NCBI RefSeq assembly: GCF_027595985.1
Contig: NC_073306.1
Coordinates: 157,801,219 to 157,865,218 of the forward strand
Direction: 5' to 3'
Source: Sorex araneus
Lineage: Eukaryota > Chordata > Mammalia > Eulipotyphla > Soricidae
Length of the DNA: 64,000 nucleotides
The position numbers were made by a program, and so were the translations under genes. Positions 1 to 12,475 of the stretch are shown here, piece by piece; positions within the stretch are counted from its first letter, which is position 1, and every line of letters begins with the position of its first letter. The notes beneath the pieces were generated by a model that did not search any database, had not been told where the DNA came from, and saw only the letters and a list, made by a program, of their open reading frames with translations.

Positions 1-367
1 TATCACTAGGAAGTCACTGAGATGGTGCTCTTTGCAATGCTCATGTTGCTTGAGGAGGAAAGAATAAGAGGAAGTAACAGTTGCCAATGGTGTTTCCTTA
101 GACCTTAAGGTTTAAGGCAAGAGGGGCTGAGAGATAGAGGAACAGGCTGGACAGCAGGCATTGCATGCAGAAGGTCCAGGTTCAGTGATTCAGAGCCCAG
201 AGCTCGGAGTAGCCCCTCGACCTTCCTGGTGTGCCCCGCCCCCCTCCCAACCCAACCCGGTGAAAAAGAGTGTAGGGCAAGTTATTTGAATGTCAAATGC
301 TTTTTGCACTTTAAGTCCCCAAGTGTCCCATCCCCTGTCCTGCAATTATGTGACAAAATCACAGTTA
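1..367. other. Mostly unique flank with a decayed SOR-like SINE
   Basis: No gene is seen. About 145-245 resembles a diverged, internally deleted SOR SINE on the + strand: a tRNA-like stretch with a GGTTCA B-box remnant, then a segment matching the end of SOR (cagagcc...gagtagcccct...ggtgtg). The rest is unassigned. Confidence 0.4.
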
Positions 368-840
368 TGTAAATGTCTTTTTATTTATCATTGAAGTCAC
401 ATTGAATGATAACATTATGTAAGTTTCAGGTATATAATCACTGAAAACCTACATATTACATAGTACATCAAGTGTGCACTGCAAGTCCACCTCTATCTGA
501 GACCCCATTTTTCTGCTTGCCTAACCCTTCTCTCCCATACCTCCACCTCCCTTCTACTTCTGGTGAGCTACATTGGTTTTCACAGTCCAAATGTTTATTG
601 TTTTATTTAGTTCAACTCTTTTTTATCTCTACGTGACACATGTGACAGAAATCATTTGGTGTTTGCCATTCTCTGGGTTATTTCTCTAAACAATTCACTG
701 TAGTTCTACCAGTATTGTATTTTTTTTTTTGCAGGTTATAAGATGTAATCCTTTTGGATAGGTAAATGATATTATATTGTTTATTTATATATCACATCTT
801 CTGTGCCCATTTGTGAGTCAAAAGCACTTGATTTCATTTT
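368..840 (-). mobile_element. Old L1 3'-region fragment, antisense
   Basis: The text reads like the reverse complement of an old mammalian L1 3' end: a 'tcattgaagtcacattgaatgataacattatgtaag' type start (given in part), then pyrimidine-rich 'cctcccttctac' sequence, then ORF2-terminal-like antisense. It is too diverged to translate. The subfamily is not assigned. Confidence 0.5.
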
Positions 841-867
841 TTAACTATCACAAAGAATGCTGTAGTT

Positions 868-1030
868 GGGGGGCCAGAGCGATAGTACAGTGGGTAAGGC
901 ACTTGCCTGGCAAGCAGCTGACCTGGGTTTGATCCCTCGAATCCCATATCATCCCCTGAGCACTGCCAGGAGTTATTCTTGAGTGCAGTGCCAGGAGCAA
1001 CTGCTGAGCACTGTCAGGTGTGGCCCCAAA
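868..1030 (+). mobile_element. SOR-type SINE
   Basis: This is a tRNA-related head (ggggccagagcgatag, B-box-like ggtttgatccc) followed by the SOR body ending in ggtgtggccccaaa. A 13-bp direct repeat (acaaagaatgctg) flanks it at 850-862 and 1031-1043, as expected of L1-mediated insertion. It is moderately diverged. Confidence 0.9.
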
Positions 1031-1138
1031 ACAAAGAATGCTGCAGTAATGTACAAGTAATATACATAGCAGTATATATGTCTGAATAAGAGCTTTTGCA
1101 CTTTTGGGGATAAAAATCCAGAATTGTGATGATTGCAT

Positions 1139-1317
1139 TTTTTTTTTTTTTTTGCTTTTTGGGTCACACCCAGCGATGCTCAGGGGTTACTCCTGGCTTT
1201 GCACTCAGGAATTACTCTTGGCAGTGCTTGGGGGACCATATGGGATGCCAGGGATCGAACCCGGGTCGGCCGCGTGCAAGGCAAACGCCCTACCCGCTGT
1301 GCTATCGCTCTGGCCCC
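1139..1317 (-). mobile_element. Full-length SOR-type SINE, young
   Basis: The reverse complement is a near-consensus SOR copy with A-box and B-box (ggttcgatccc) and a long A tail, seen as the T run at 1139-1154. The 14-bp duplication tgtgatgattgcat at 1125-1138 and 1318-1331 is perfect, which suggests a recent insertion. Confidence 0.95.
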
Positions 1318-1331
1318 TGTGATGATTGCAT

Positions 1332-2039
1332 CTTATAGAATTTATTTTATTTGGATGGTACACTGCATACTGGAGATTTCCATAATGGTCACACCAATGA
1401 ACAGATTTGCATTCCTGTCAAGGAGGATTCCCTTATTTCCATCGTTTCCAACACTTGTTCCTTATCGTTTGAACTTACTGTTTAAAGGGAAACAGAAAAA
1501 GTTTCCAGAGATTATACCTGCACCTAGGGTACAGTGTTTACCGGGTATTTCTGCAGGAGGAAGAGAAAACACATGCTTGCCCCAGGTGCTATAACAGGAG
1601 GATGTGTGTAAGATGTAAAGAGAAAGAAATGACAAGGCCTTCAGGCACCAGAGCTGTCAGGTCAGGATGCAGTGGACATGCTCACCAGGTCTGGGTGGTC
1701 TTGGGCCCATTGAGCCAACACAATTGGGCACTCATCTAGTTCTGAAAAGAGAACCAGGACTTTTGAAGAGTCAGGAAGTGACTCAGGTAGGTAACTACAA
1801 CCAGCCACTAGCTCCCCTGCAAATTAGTGGAGCTTGTCCAAAGGTTGTTGATTAGCATAACAATGCTTACACAGTGCCTCATGACAAGTCTGCCTTAAAG
1901 ACACCTACTCCCAGAAGACCTGCTGCAAGCTTACTCCACAATTGGGCCAAAAAGGAAGATACAGAAGAGCTATTAATTCTCATTTTACAGATGAGGAAAG
2001 TGAGGTCCCCAGAAGATGAGTGGATCCCAAAGGTCGGAG
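1332..2039. other. Unassigned unique sequence
   Basis: No gene or repeat is recognised. The short open frames here have no recognisable family features. Confidence 0.5.
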
Positions 2040-2262
2040 CAAGAGAGAGAGAGAGAGACAGACAGACAGAAACAGAGACAGAGACAGAGAGACAGAGACA
2101 GAGAGGCAGAGAGAGACAACAGAAAGACAGAGACACAGAGATACAGAGAGACAGAAACACAGAGAGACATGGAGAGACACAGAGAGAGTAGAGAAAGACA
2201 AAGACAGAGAGACAGAGAGATAGAGAGAGAGAAAGAGAGGAAGGAAGGAGGAGTGAGAGTGG
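2040..2262. repeat. Imperfect (GAGACA)n/(GA)n purine-rich tract
   Basis: About 220 bp consist of GA, GACA and GAGACA units with scattered interruptions. Open frames over it encode only Arg/Glu/Thr/Asp-rich or Ser/Leu-rich low-complexity peptides and are not genes. Confidence 0.9.
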
Positions 2263-3984
2263 AGCAAAATTAATATCTAGAAGCTAAGAATGAAAAGCCC
2301 ATAGGGTGTAGTAAAGAACTCTATTTTTGTTTATTTGCATCAGTCATACAATGATGCTTTTCCAACTCTGTAAATCTTTCCCAAATCCTCAAGGGAACCT
2401 CAGACTCTGCCTATTTAACTGGGGACAGGTAATATTGTTACACAGAGAAGATATCCCTCCAACCGTCTGAAAATAAACAAGTACTGGGTTGGAGACCAAA
2501 AGGTTGAGTCCAGAAGCAGGACTGAAATATTTTCTCTATTTCTGTCGGTAAGAATTGATTGCTTCCTTGAATTACTGGGTCAGTAGTTTGGTTATAATCA
2601 CATTCTTTTATGCCTTGCACTGGCACAGGTCCTTAGTAGGACACTGAGGTCACATGTGTGTGAGTGACTTTGTGTTTGTCTGCCATTGCTCTTCTCTCTC
2701 TTCCCTTTAGCAGAAAATACAGGCAGAGGTGTTCTCTGAAGTATTACTGCCAAGTGACCCGTATTTTCTCTTTGTCTGTTCAGATCCTTTCTCCACATTT
2801 CCTTACTCTTGACCTGGTGTAGCCAGCTCACGTGGATACTACAGCATGTTGGCTTCCATTTGGGTTTGATCTGTGACAAGCATTTGTGGGGGTAGAGTTG
2901 GGTGGAAGAAAAAAGAAATCAGATAGTACACTTGCCCATCTGATTTTCTCCCTCCTAGATGTCAGTGGGTTGGCTGTGTCTAACTTAAAGAGAAGGTTGT
3001 ACTCAGCAACTCATAAATATCACTCAGTTTTGAAAACGGAAAATGTTCTGGGAGGGGATGCCAAGGACTTCCAGTGTTTTTGAGCTCTGAGGTCCTACAC
3101 TAGTTCACCTTGCTTCATGGTGTACCGCCAACCCTGGTCATACTTTGTAAACAGTCCTTGTCTGAAATGCTCCCCAGTTGCCCAGTACAAGTGCCAGCTG
3201 TTTACTATGGAGGCCCTGGCTGGTAAGCAGGGCCTCTTTCAGTTGCAAAACACAGTCTCTTACTTTGGTATTTAGAATACCAAATCTGATTTGGGGCTGA
3301 CTTTTTCAGGGCTCCCAGCGGAAGGGCTGGTCATCTTTCTTCTCCTCATTCTCCTTTTTTCAGCTTCATTATCAAGGCTTCTCACCAGGTTGAACCTGGT
3401 TGATATGGTAAAGGTAAGGTAATAAAAAAGAAAGTTGAACCTGTAATGGACAGTCTGAAGATGTTAGCTAACAATACAGTTTTCCTATTTGGAGCATATT
3501 AAGACAGTAGATCTTCAAGTTCCCACTCCAAGAAAAATACAAGGGTAGCTATGAGTAGTAATGGCTATTAACTTGATATTACATGGTGAACATTTTCTGA
3601 TAGATAGCACTGTTGAATTAATACCTTGTATGAGTGAAATGAATAGAATGTTGGTATCAATGCATCAAAATTCTAAATTAAAAATGAAAAAATATACCCC
3701 CCTCTCTTTCCTTTCTTTCTTTTGTAGGGATGGCTAGGGGTTGCACACACTTGGTGGTAGTGTTTGCACACTTGGTTGTAGCCCCCCTGCAGGCCACACA
3801 CATGATTCGTTCTCACACTCACTTGGTTTTAGCTTTGGTGATTGCTCTCTCCATAAGGAGTAGTACTGAGGCTTGAAATAACATTTTATAACCCCACGTT
3901 CACAAGGCAGGTGATCTTTCAGATCTACTCAACATCCTCCAACTCTGAGCGGAGTTATGCCCAAGTCCCTGAGGGAAAGTTCTT
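2263..3984. other. Unassigned sequence with a possible unclassified repeat near 3735-3960
   Basis: No gene is seen. Around 3735-3960 a GT-rich stretch (cacacttgg...tgtagcc...) shares short phrases with 41660-41720. This may be a decayed repeat family, but the evidence is weak. Confidence 0.35.
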
Positions 3985-4165
3985 TTCTCTTCTTTTTGTT
4001 TGTTTTTGGGCCACACCCAGTGTGCTCAGAACTTATTCTTGACTCTGTGCTCAGAGATCACTCCTGGAGGTGCTCAGGGGACCACAGGTAGTGCCAGGGA
4101 TTGATCCTGGGTTGGCCATGCATAGGCAAGCACATAATTACCCACTGTACAATCTCTCTAGGCCC
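3985..4165 (-). mobile_element. SOR-type SINE, diverged
   Basis: The antisense SOR body (gggccacacccag...gtgctcaggggacc...) runs to a degraded tRNA-like head. A 10-bp repeat gaaagttctt at 3975-3984 and 4170-4179 is a likely target-site duplication. Confidence 0.85.
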
Positions 4166-4642
4166 CAAAGAAAGTTCTTAAATTAAAGCTCTGTCCAAAT
4201 ATTTATGGATTTTTTCCTCATGGATATGTCTGTGTCTTTTTGGAGGCCTCCGCAGGGCAGTATAGCAGAGTTCTGGATGCAGATGAAGCTGTCTCCTCCG
4301 TCTCGCTACTTACCTGTGCTAGGAACTCTGCCACTGATATTAGCTTCACCTGTTGAGAAACAGTCTGAGAGCATCTAGTTTTAAAGATATTTGCTTTCAT
4401 ATTTTTCTCTATTTCTTCTTCTTCATGGGAAGTGTTGCTGAAATGGGCCACATCTTGTAGTATTGAGGGACTACTCTGGGCTCTGTGCTGGTGTGGGGGG
4501 GCACTCCAGATGCTGCTCAGTGAATCTTTACTTCCACATGTAAAACATGTCCCTGATCCTCTTGATCGTCTTTCAGACTCCTTTTGTTAAAAATAATACA
4601 TGGCTCTAGGGATAAAACTCTGGCCTCATGCATGCAATGTAA
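4166..4642. other. Unassigned, possibly decayed SINE pieces
   Basis: There is no gene. Segments near 4460-4535 and 4600-4640 (gggataaaactctggcctcatgcatgc) vaguely resemble an antisense SINE, but they are too decayed to call firmly. Confidence 0.3.
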
Positions 4643-5650
4643 GTCTTCCGCCTTCCTCCCTCCCTCCCTCCCACCCTCCCTCTCTCCCTCCTTTCCTTCC
4701 TCCCTTTCTACCTCCCTCCCTCCCTCCCTCCTTTCCTTCCTCCCTTTCTACCTCCCTCCCTCCCTCCCTCCCTCCTTCCTTCCCTCCTTTCTTCCCTCCT
4801 TCCTTCCTTCCTTCCTTCCTTCCTTCCTTCCTTCCTTCCTTCCTTCCTTCCTTCCTTCCTTCCTTCCTTCCTTCCCTCCTTCCTTCCCTCCTTCCTTCCC
4901 TCCTTCCTTCCCTCCTTCCTTCCCTCCTTTCTTCCCTCCTTCCTTCCTTCCTTCCTTCCTTCCTTCCTTCCTTCCTTCCTTCCTTCCTTCCTTCCTTCCT
5001 TCCTTCCTTCCTTCCTTCCTTCCTCCCTTCCTTCCTCTCTCCCTCCCTCACTTCCTTTCTTCCTCCCTTCCTCCCTCCCTCCCTCACTTCCTTCCTTCCT
5101 TCCTTCCTTCCTTCCTTCCTTCCTTCCTTCCTTCCTTCCTTCCTTCCTTCCTTCCTTCCTTCCTTCCTTCCCTCCTTCCCTCCTTCCTTCCCTCCTTCCT
5201 TCCCTCCTTCCTTCCTTCCTTCCTTCCTTCCTTCCTTCCTTCCTTCCTTCCTTCCTTCCTTCCTTCCTTCCTTCCTTCCTTCCTTCCTTCCTTCCTTCCT
5301 TCCCTCCTTTCTTCCCTTCCTTCCTTCCTTCCTTCCTTCCTTCCTTCCTTCCTTCCTTCCTTCCTTCCTTCCTTCCTTCCTTCCTTCCTTCCTCCCTTCC
5401 TTCCTTCCTCTCTCCCTCCCTCACTCACTTCCTTCCTTCTTTCCTCCCTCCCTCACTTCCTTCCTTCCTTCCTTCCTTCCTTCCTTCCTTCCTTCCTTCC
5501 TTCCTTCCTTCCTTCCTTCCTTCCTTCCTTCCTTCCTTCCTTCCTCCCTCCCTCACTTCCTTCCTCCCTCCCTCACTCCCTTCCTTCCTTCCCTCCCTCC
5601 CTTCCTCTATTTTATCTCTCTCTTCCTTCCCTCCCTCCCTCTTATGCTTC
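4643..5650. repeat. About 1-kb (TTCC)n pyrimidine tract
   Basis: This is nearly pure pyrimidine on the + strand: mainly TTCC/CCTT units with blocks of TCCC and a few higher-order duplications containing 'cctcactt'. All six frames yield only Pro/Ser/Leu/Phe or Lys/Glu/Gly/Arg repeats, so the long open frames are artefacts. Such tracts can form triplexes and are unstable in length. The assembled length may not be exact. Confidence 0.97.
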
Positions 5651-6780
5651 CTTTCCTCCGTTTTAATTGTAAGATAATGTATTATGAATGAAATAATTAT
5701 TTGAAATACTTCAAAGAAGTTTGAAAATAATATTTTATATAAATTCTGTTGCATATCAATCTCTGACTCATACATGAGTTAAAGTATATATATGTATATG
5801 TGCAGGTGTATATTTATATGGTAATACATAAACATGAGTCTATAGGAGAATATACTTATAAGCTATATTAATCAAATTCTCTCTTAGTTGCAAATATTTG
5901 AGAGTCTTTCACAAGTTAGTGGGATTTTCAATATATCCTTGTATTTATTTATGGAAGGATTTTTCTTGTACATTTCAAAACTATTATTAGAGATACAAAG
6001 GTTGACAATTAACCATATTGCTTTAGTGACCTGTAACTTTTACAATTGGAAGACTGTTGCTCTGTGTCCCATTTAATGCATTTTATTTGTATTCATTTTT
6101 ACCTAACATTCATATTGCTCAATCTATTTGATTTTATTTCTCAGAACTTGCATGGCAAATATTTTGCCCTCTTCTACCTTTGTTTGAGTAGAACTATTTA
6201 ACCCATACATAATTTCATGATTATCATTAGAGTTTCAACTTTTCAGGATATTATTTATATTTTCTCATGTGTAAGAATCTTTCTTTGGTTTCCCCCCGCC
6301 TCCTCTGTCCCATGTCTCTTTGCTCTTTTTTTCTATCCAGCACAGTGTTTCCTAGTGGAGGTGCTATTAATATTTAATCTGGCTGTATCTTGGTTGTGTG
6401 ACTGTTTTGCACTCGGCAGGGCTTCATGATTGGCTCTGATGCCAAATATTAGTAACAGCCCCATTGCTGGGACAATGGAAAACTTGTAGACATATCCTCT
6501 TGTCCCTCCTTGAGCTGTTATGTCAGAAATAACTGCAGCCCAGTGCTCCTTAGCTTGGGACATAGATGCAGTTTCTCTTCATTGGTGGTTATCTTTGTTT
6601 TTCTAACTGAATTTTTCTCTTTTTATCTTAGTATGCACAACATGTGCATAGGTTAAGAACTCAGAGCTCTGAGAGTTATGGTACCTAACATTAAGTTACC
6701 GTGTCATTCATCTCTATGTTTTTCCCATAATCAACAACTTTGAATCTTTTTATGATACTTTTTAAAAAATGTTTCTCTTT
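5651..6780. other. Unassigned AT-rich sequence
   Basis: No gene is recognised. A small TA-rich stretch lies at 5785-5800. Confidence 0.4.
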
Positions 6781-6784
6781 CCTT

Positions 6785-6945
6785 TTTGTTGGTTTTGTGG
6801 CTATACCCAGAATTGCTCAAGGATTACTCCTTTCTGTGTTTACTCCTGGGGGTGCTGGGGGGATCATATGTTTTTCCAGGGGTCAAAGCTTGACTGGCTG
6901 CCTGCAAGGGAAAGACCTTAGTCTTTGAACTCTCTGTATGTCTAT
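6785..6945 (-). mobile_element. SOR-type SINE, old
   Basis: A diverged antisense SOR: 'ctatacccagaattgctcaa', 'ggtgctggggggatcatatg', then a decayed head. No clear target-site duplication was found. Confidence 0.75.
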
Positions 6946-7039
6946 TTTTAAATTTCAAAATAAAAAACACATATAGTTAGTTGTGTGCTAATTAAAAATG
7001 TAATGGTGACTTTCCCCTATTTAAGGTGTGTGTGTGTCG

Positions 7040-7172
7040 TGTTTTGTTTTGGTTTTTGGGACACACCCCCTCCTGGATGTGCTCTGGAAGAACTTTTGGG
7101 GTGCTAGGGATCGAACTCAGGTCGGCCACATGCTAGTCAAACACCCTACCACTGTACTATCTCTCAGGACCC
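7040..7172 (-). mobile_element. SOR-type SINE, internally shortened
   Basis: Antisense SOR with a well preserved head (gggatcgaactcaggtcggc; ccctaccactgtactatc). The middle of the body is missing, giving about 133 bp instead of about 175. Confidence 0.8.
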
Positions 7173-8173
7173 TGAAACCAGTTTATATTATCTTACTGTT
7201 TTTCTATCTCCTTCTTTTTCTCCCAATTTAGTCACTAAGAAATTTTGTTTAAAATTGTGACTCAGCTTCAATATCATTTTTTTCTTTCAAAGACGGCACA
7301 ACACTGAGCCACTCACATACTTCCCTCTCTCTTGGCTTGTGTCATCTTCATTTTGCCTGACAGTTAATAATTGTCTTTGTTGTTGCTGGCATCCTCGTCT
7401 GTGAATCTTTCACTGATTCATTCCCATATTGCCTGCCAGAAATGTAAATATCTTCTTGACGTGTTTAAACACATCAGATGCTTTATCAGTTTCTTTCTTC
7501 CCTTTCCCCCTCAGAGCCATCTCCACTGGGGCTCTCCCTCCTCTGGGACCTGGCAGGGAAAAGCATCTCTCCATGGGACCCTGGCTTCCTTTTACCCTGG
7601 GGACTCTCATCCCTCTCAGATGTGCTTAGAGCACTGAGAACTCTTTCTAGATAGGACACTTCTCAACACCGCTTCACATCTGCCTTAGAACAAATATTTA
7701 ATACACACTGTCCATGTTCCTTGTGAAAACAACCCCCTCTTTTATTTTATTTGGTGAGTATGTCCAGACACAATGTGTAAGTGGTAATTACTTGAATTTT
7801 TTAGCCACACCCCCTTTCAAATAAAGAATTTATGATAACTGGCAAGAATGAAGATAATACCTCTTGACATCTGGAAAGCAACGAGACAAAGCAGCGAGTG
7901 TCAGCATTTCTGGTTTGGGTTAAGCACGCCCCCAAGAAAAACCATTTCACTCAGCACATATCCTGTCTGTCTCCTTTGCTGCTTCTGGAGAGACACATGT
8001 TAAGTGAGTGAAACCTGAACTGGCTTGACAGACCTTGATGTACTAGGAGGTTAAGATATTTTTAAAGATGACTCAAACAGCCTGTGTTATTTCTGCAGTG
8101 GAAGCATGGAGCAAGGTGGGACCATATGGGGAGTTAGGAAAGGTTTCTAAACAGAGAAAGGGATTCATGCCAT
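7173..8173. other. Unassigned sequence
   Basis: No gene or confident repeat is seen. Confidence 0.4.
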
Positions 8174-8362
8174 TATTATTATTATTATTATTTTTGGCTT
8201 TTTGAGTCACACCCGGAGATGCTCAGGGGTTACTCATGGCTCTGCACTCAGGAATCAACACTACTCATGGTGCTCTGGGGACAATATGGGATGCCGAAGA
8301 TTGATTCCTGGTCAGCAGTGTGCAAAGCAAATGCCCTACCCGCTGTACTATTTCTCCAGCCG
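8174..8362 (-). mobile_element. SOR-type SINE
   Basis: Antisense full-length SOR with an (ATT)n-modified tail at 8174-8191. Flanks 'ttcatgccatt' (8164-8174) and 'ttcttgccatt' (about 8363) look like a duplication with one change. A further SINE-like scrap (gagattgaacccaggttc) lies at about 8425-8490. Confidence 0.9.
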
Positions 8363-10076
8363 TTCTTGCCATTTTTGGATTTAAATTGTTGTTGGCGGTG
8401 GAATGACAGCTGTATGTTGGGGGAGATTGAACCCAGGTTCTTGCACATGCAAAGTCTTTGCTCTACCAGTAAGCCATATTGTCAACCCCACCCATCATTC
8501 TAATTTTGGATCTTGGAAGAATGCATACACAAATGCATACACCTGCATACACAAATGTACACTCACATACACTGATTTGTTTTTAACTCAACCTGGGTTC
8601 CTTTCTGCAGAGGACTTGGGTTCATATAGTTCTAGTTCCTGGCAGAAGAAAGCAGTGTAATCACAAAAGTGAGTATGACAGACCACCGTTTGCATCGACA
8701 GCTTTCTTAAATCAGGATGCTGGGACACACCCAACCATGCCTGTCCAGACACCAGTTCTCAAGCACAGCAAGTTTGCCAACACATCTAGAGTATCTTCTC
8801 TGTACACTCTGCTATGAATAACAGGACTCTGAGAGAAGAGGTAAAATAGCAGCTGGCCAATTCTTGTGTAAATGTAGCTTGGTGTTGATTGCAGAATCTT
8901 GGATAGAAGAAAAGGAGCCTGCCCTGACACAGGGGCTCATTGAACATGCACTGTCTTGTACCATACTGAAAGGACCTCTTGCTTTGATGCAATTGGTTTT
9001 TCCTAGCTACCACTTCATAGACAGTGAAGTTAGGGGGAGAGAGAGGTTTCTAACTCATCTAGGCTTATTCCAACTTAGCACATGCCTTTCCATAATAATC
9101 TGTAGCCTAGAAAAACTTTGGTAGTTAGGCCTGTAAACAAAACTCATACATACCCGCAAACACACATATAAGTATATGTGTATATATACAAATACGCAAA
9201 CACATACATAATCTTCCTCTCCCCCAACTTCTTTCCTATTTGTTGAGAATTTCAGATACAGCTTTCTATTTTTCCAAATTACTTAAAAATCAGAAAAGTA
9301 GGGTCTTATCATTTCATGCCCAAAATATTGTAATATACTGCAATTGGGTCCTTCTGCCTTCTTTCTCAAATTCACACAGCATGACCACTGGATCATGCAT
9401 TTGCTTTTGTTGTTGTAGGGTTGACTGTGAGAATTCTTCCTTATCTTTCAACATCTGCCTTCCAATATTTGCTTTTGGGCAAGTGTATCAGACTCTCAAT
9501 GACAGAAGTAGCTCAGGAGTGCTTGTTTCTTGATTGTCCTGTGTTTTTCCCCCCTCAGGATCTTAAAATACAAAGCTTATCTTCATGTAGACTAAGAAAA
9601 TGTCTGATATTTACTTGACGATGAAATCCTCAAAGGGAACTGGCTATGCAGTAATAATTTGTCAAATGCGTAAATATGAAATAAAATACTCATTCACAAA
9701 GAAACTTTTCATTTTTTCAAAGTCTCACCTAAGTTGTAATCGACTTAAAGAAGCCTGATCAACTTGCATGATAAGGTGGGGCTGGTATTGTGTATGTCTT
9801 TCACACAATTAGTAGCTATTTGATTTGAGAAAGTCACTCAGTCTTTTTAAAACCTTGTATTTTTTTCTTATTAGCAATAAAATTCTAGTGCATTTTAAAA
9901 TAGTTATTATGAAGGAAGAACCATGAATGTACATTGTTGGTTTAAGACTGACAATTATCACATAATAAATTACATTTATTATAAACAGTGAAATGCCGCA
10001 TAAAATTGAATTTTTGTTAGGTAGTAGACACAATAATATAATTTATGTCTATAGCATAAAAATATAAATGATTCTA
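8363..10076. other. Unassigned AT-rich sequence
   Basis: No gene is recognised. A short (CA/TA) alternating tract lies at about 9145-9205. Confidence 0.4.
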
Positions 10077-10807
10077 CAAATGAGTGCAATCTTTCTGTGT
10101 CTGTACTTCTCTTTCTGACTCATTTCACTTAACATGATACTTTTCATGTTGCTCCACCCATATGCAAATTTCATAACTTCATCTTTTCTAAAAGCTGCAT
10201 AATATTCCATTGTGTAGATGTACCAAAGTTTCTTTAACTAGTCATCTGTTCTCAGGCACTTGGGTTTTTTTCCAGATTCTGTCTATTGTAAACAGTGCTG
10301 TAATTAACATATAAAGTAACAGAAAGGGAGACTAATACCCAAGAACAGCGGAGATAAGTACCAGGAGGATTACTCCACAGCTTAGAAGCCCGCCTCGCAT
10401 GCTGGGGGAAAAGGCAGCTCAGATAGAGAAGGGAACACCAAGCAAAGGGTGGTAGGAGGGCCTGCTCAGGATGGGAGATGCAGGCTGAAAGTAGACTATA
10501 GACCGAACATGATGGCAACTTAATACCTCTACTGCAAACCACAACACCCCAAAGGAGAGAGAGAGCAAAAGGGAATGCCCTGCCACAGAGGCGGGTGGGA
10601 TGGGGTGGGGGAATGGGGTGGGGGTGGTGGGAGGGATGCTGGGCCCATTGGTGGTGGATAATGGGCACTGGTGGAAAGATGGGTAATTGATCATTGTATG
10701 ACTGAAATGCAAGCACAAAATTTTGTAAGTCTGTATTCACTAATGCATATATATATAGTGTGTACATATATACATATATATGTATATATATACGGTGATT
10801 CACTAAT
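10077..10807 (+). mobile_element. 5'-inverted (twin-primed) L1 3' end
   Basis: 10077-10306 is antisense to the end of L1 ORF2 and the start of its 3'UTR (…cataatattccattgtgtagatg…). 10307-10740 is sense L1 3'UTR (gggagactaatacccaagaac … ggtaattgatcattgtatgac). This antisense-then-sense layout is the signature of twin priming. An AT/GTAC microsatellite (10747-10792) has grown inside the last bases, because the L1 terminus 'ggtgattcactaat' reappears at about 10794-10807. No target-site duplication is clear. Confidence 0.8.
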
Positions 10808-12310
10808 ACATATATATATGATATATGCTCACTGTATTTCTTTTTTCCAATATTGTTTCCATACTTCTCTGCCCAGAGGTACCCACTGAAGTGAAATTTA
10901 CACTTATCAATTCCTTATTTATGGAATACACAAAGAACCACACTTCTTTGTGGTTCTGATACAAGAAAATAAATAGCTAATTATTTGTTGCTTACATGTT
11001 TTAGACATCATATGAGTGAAAATATCTACCAGGTATCTTTTTAAATCTTTTCCCCCTCACAATATGTGTTTGGGTGATTTATGTATTTACATCTGTGTGG
11101 ATGTAGTTGATTCATTCTTACCCCTGCCTGGTCTTTCATTATATGACTATTTAGTTTAGGTATTTACTCATTATTTCATTTCCCTGACAAAAGAATTTGG
11201 ATGGTTTCCAGCTTATGCTTCTGTTGTTGTTCACTTTGGTTTTATAAGTGTCTTGCTCTACATTTGTAGAAACAGGTTATACGGTGGCTAGTGAAATACT
11301 GGCTTTGGTATATGAGTGTTTTCAACTTTCTTAGAGATTTTCTGTTATCTTAGTAGCAGTATATGAATAAGCCTGCTATGCTGCTGTCTTTCCAGTGCTT
11401 GATATTACCCAACTTTGAAATCTCTGCCAACCATGTGGGTGTAGAACAGTTACTCATTGTGGTTTTCATTTTGCATTTCCCAGATTTTTTAATGTTCCCT
11501 TACATTTAAAGAAATGTTTACCGCTCATGTATTTATCCTGTGACGAAACTGTGTCTCTTTTATTTATTTTCTTGCAGCTTTGTTGGTTGCTTGAATGGAA
11601 ATATCTAAAAATAATGTTGGATTTATCTATTATTTAATAGTTATTACAAGTTTTGTATCATCTATTTTGAATTTTTGTTAAAAGGCATATAAACATTTAG
11701 TGTTGTTAATCCTTGTGATAAATTGTTTGATATTATGAAAGGACTTTTTATGGTAATATTCCTGCTCTGAAATCTATGTCAATATAAATATAGGCGTCTT
11801 AGTTTTATTTGACTAGTGTTAGCATCATATCTATATTTTATTTGATGTCATTTTGGGTTTAGGGCCACTCCTGGCTCTGTGCTTAAGTGAGTCTGGGCAG
11901 TACCCAGGGACCATCTGTATTCTTGGATTTAATCCAAAATCACATCCAAGGCAGTGCCTTGCCCCCTGGACTATTGCTCTGACCCTATCCTGTCACTTTA
12001 AACCCTCTTATGACTATGTTTAAAGTGACTTTCTAGAAGGCAGTATGTACCAGAGCCCAGTGGTTTCTTTTTTCAATCTGATGATCTCTGCCTTTCAATT
12101 ATTTAGACTCATTTACATCTAATGTTATTATTGATATAGTTAGCTTTAAGTAAAATATTCTATTTATTTTCTATGTGTTCTAATGGTGTTTTTGAAACTT
12201 TCTTCCTCTTTAATTTAAAAAATTATTCTGTTATATACACTTTGTTGGTTTGTCAGCTCTAAATCATAGTTTTATTATTAAATGTTTTCTGTTGGATTTC
12301 TAGGATTTTT
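10808..12310 (-). mobile_element. Old L1 ORF2-region remnants, antisense, with a decayed SINE
   Basis: Phrases such as 'tactcattgtggttttcattttgcatttccc' (about 11450-11480, quoted in part) match the antisense of L1 ORF2. The region is heavily decayed and not translatable. 11850-11985 looks like an old antisense SOR. A 9-bp stem hairpin (agaaccaca/tgtggttct) lies near 10935-10960. Confidence 0.5.
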
Positions 12311-12475
12311 TAATTGTTATTTTGAAGCCATATCCAGCTGTGCTTAGGATTTCTTTCTAGCTCTCATCTCAGGGGTCATTCCTGGCAGGGTGTAGGGGAC
12401 CGTATGGGGTACCAAATATAAAACCTGAGTCATCAAGCACCCTGCTCACTTTATTTCTCTGGCGCCTCTTCATTC
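12311..12475 (-). mobile_element. SOR-type SINE, old
   Basis: Diverged antisense SOR: 'aagccatatccagctgtgct', 'ggtgtaggggaccgtatgg', decayed head ending 'tctctggcgcc'. Confidence 0.7.

Noticed and set aside
4584-5691. Open frames of 150-360 codons across the TTCC tract
   Set aside because: Pure simple repeat; all frames are open because the repeat lacks stop codons. Composition is only Pro/Ser/Leu/Phe or Lys/Glu/Gly/Arg.
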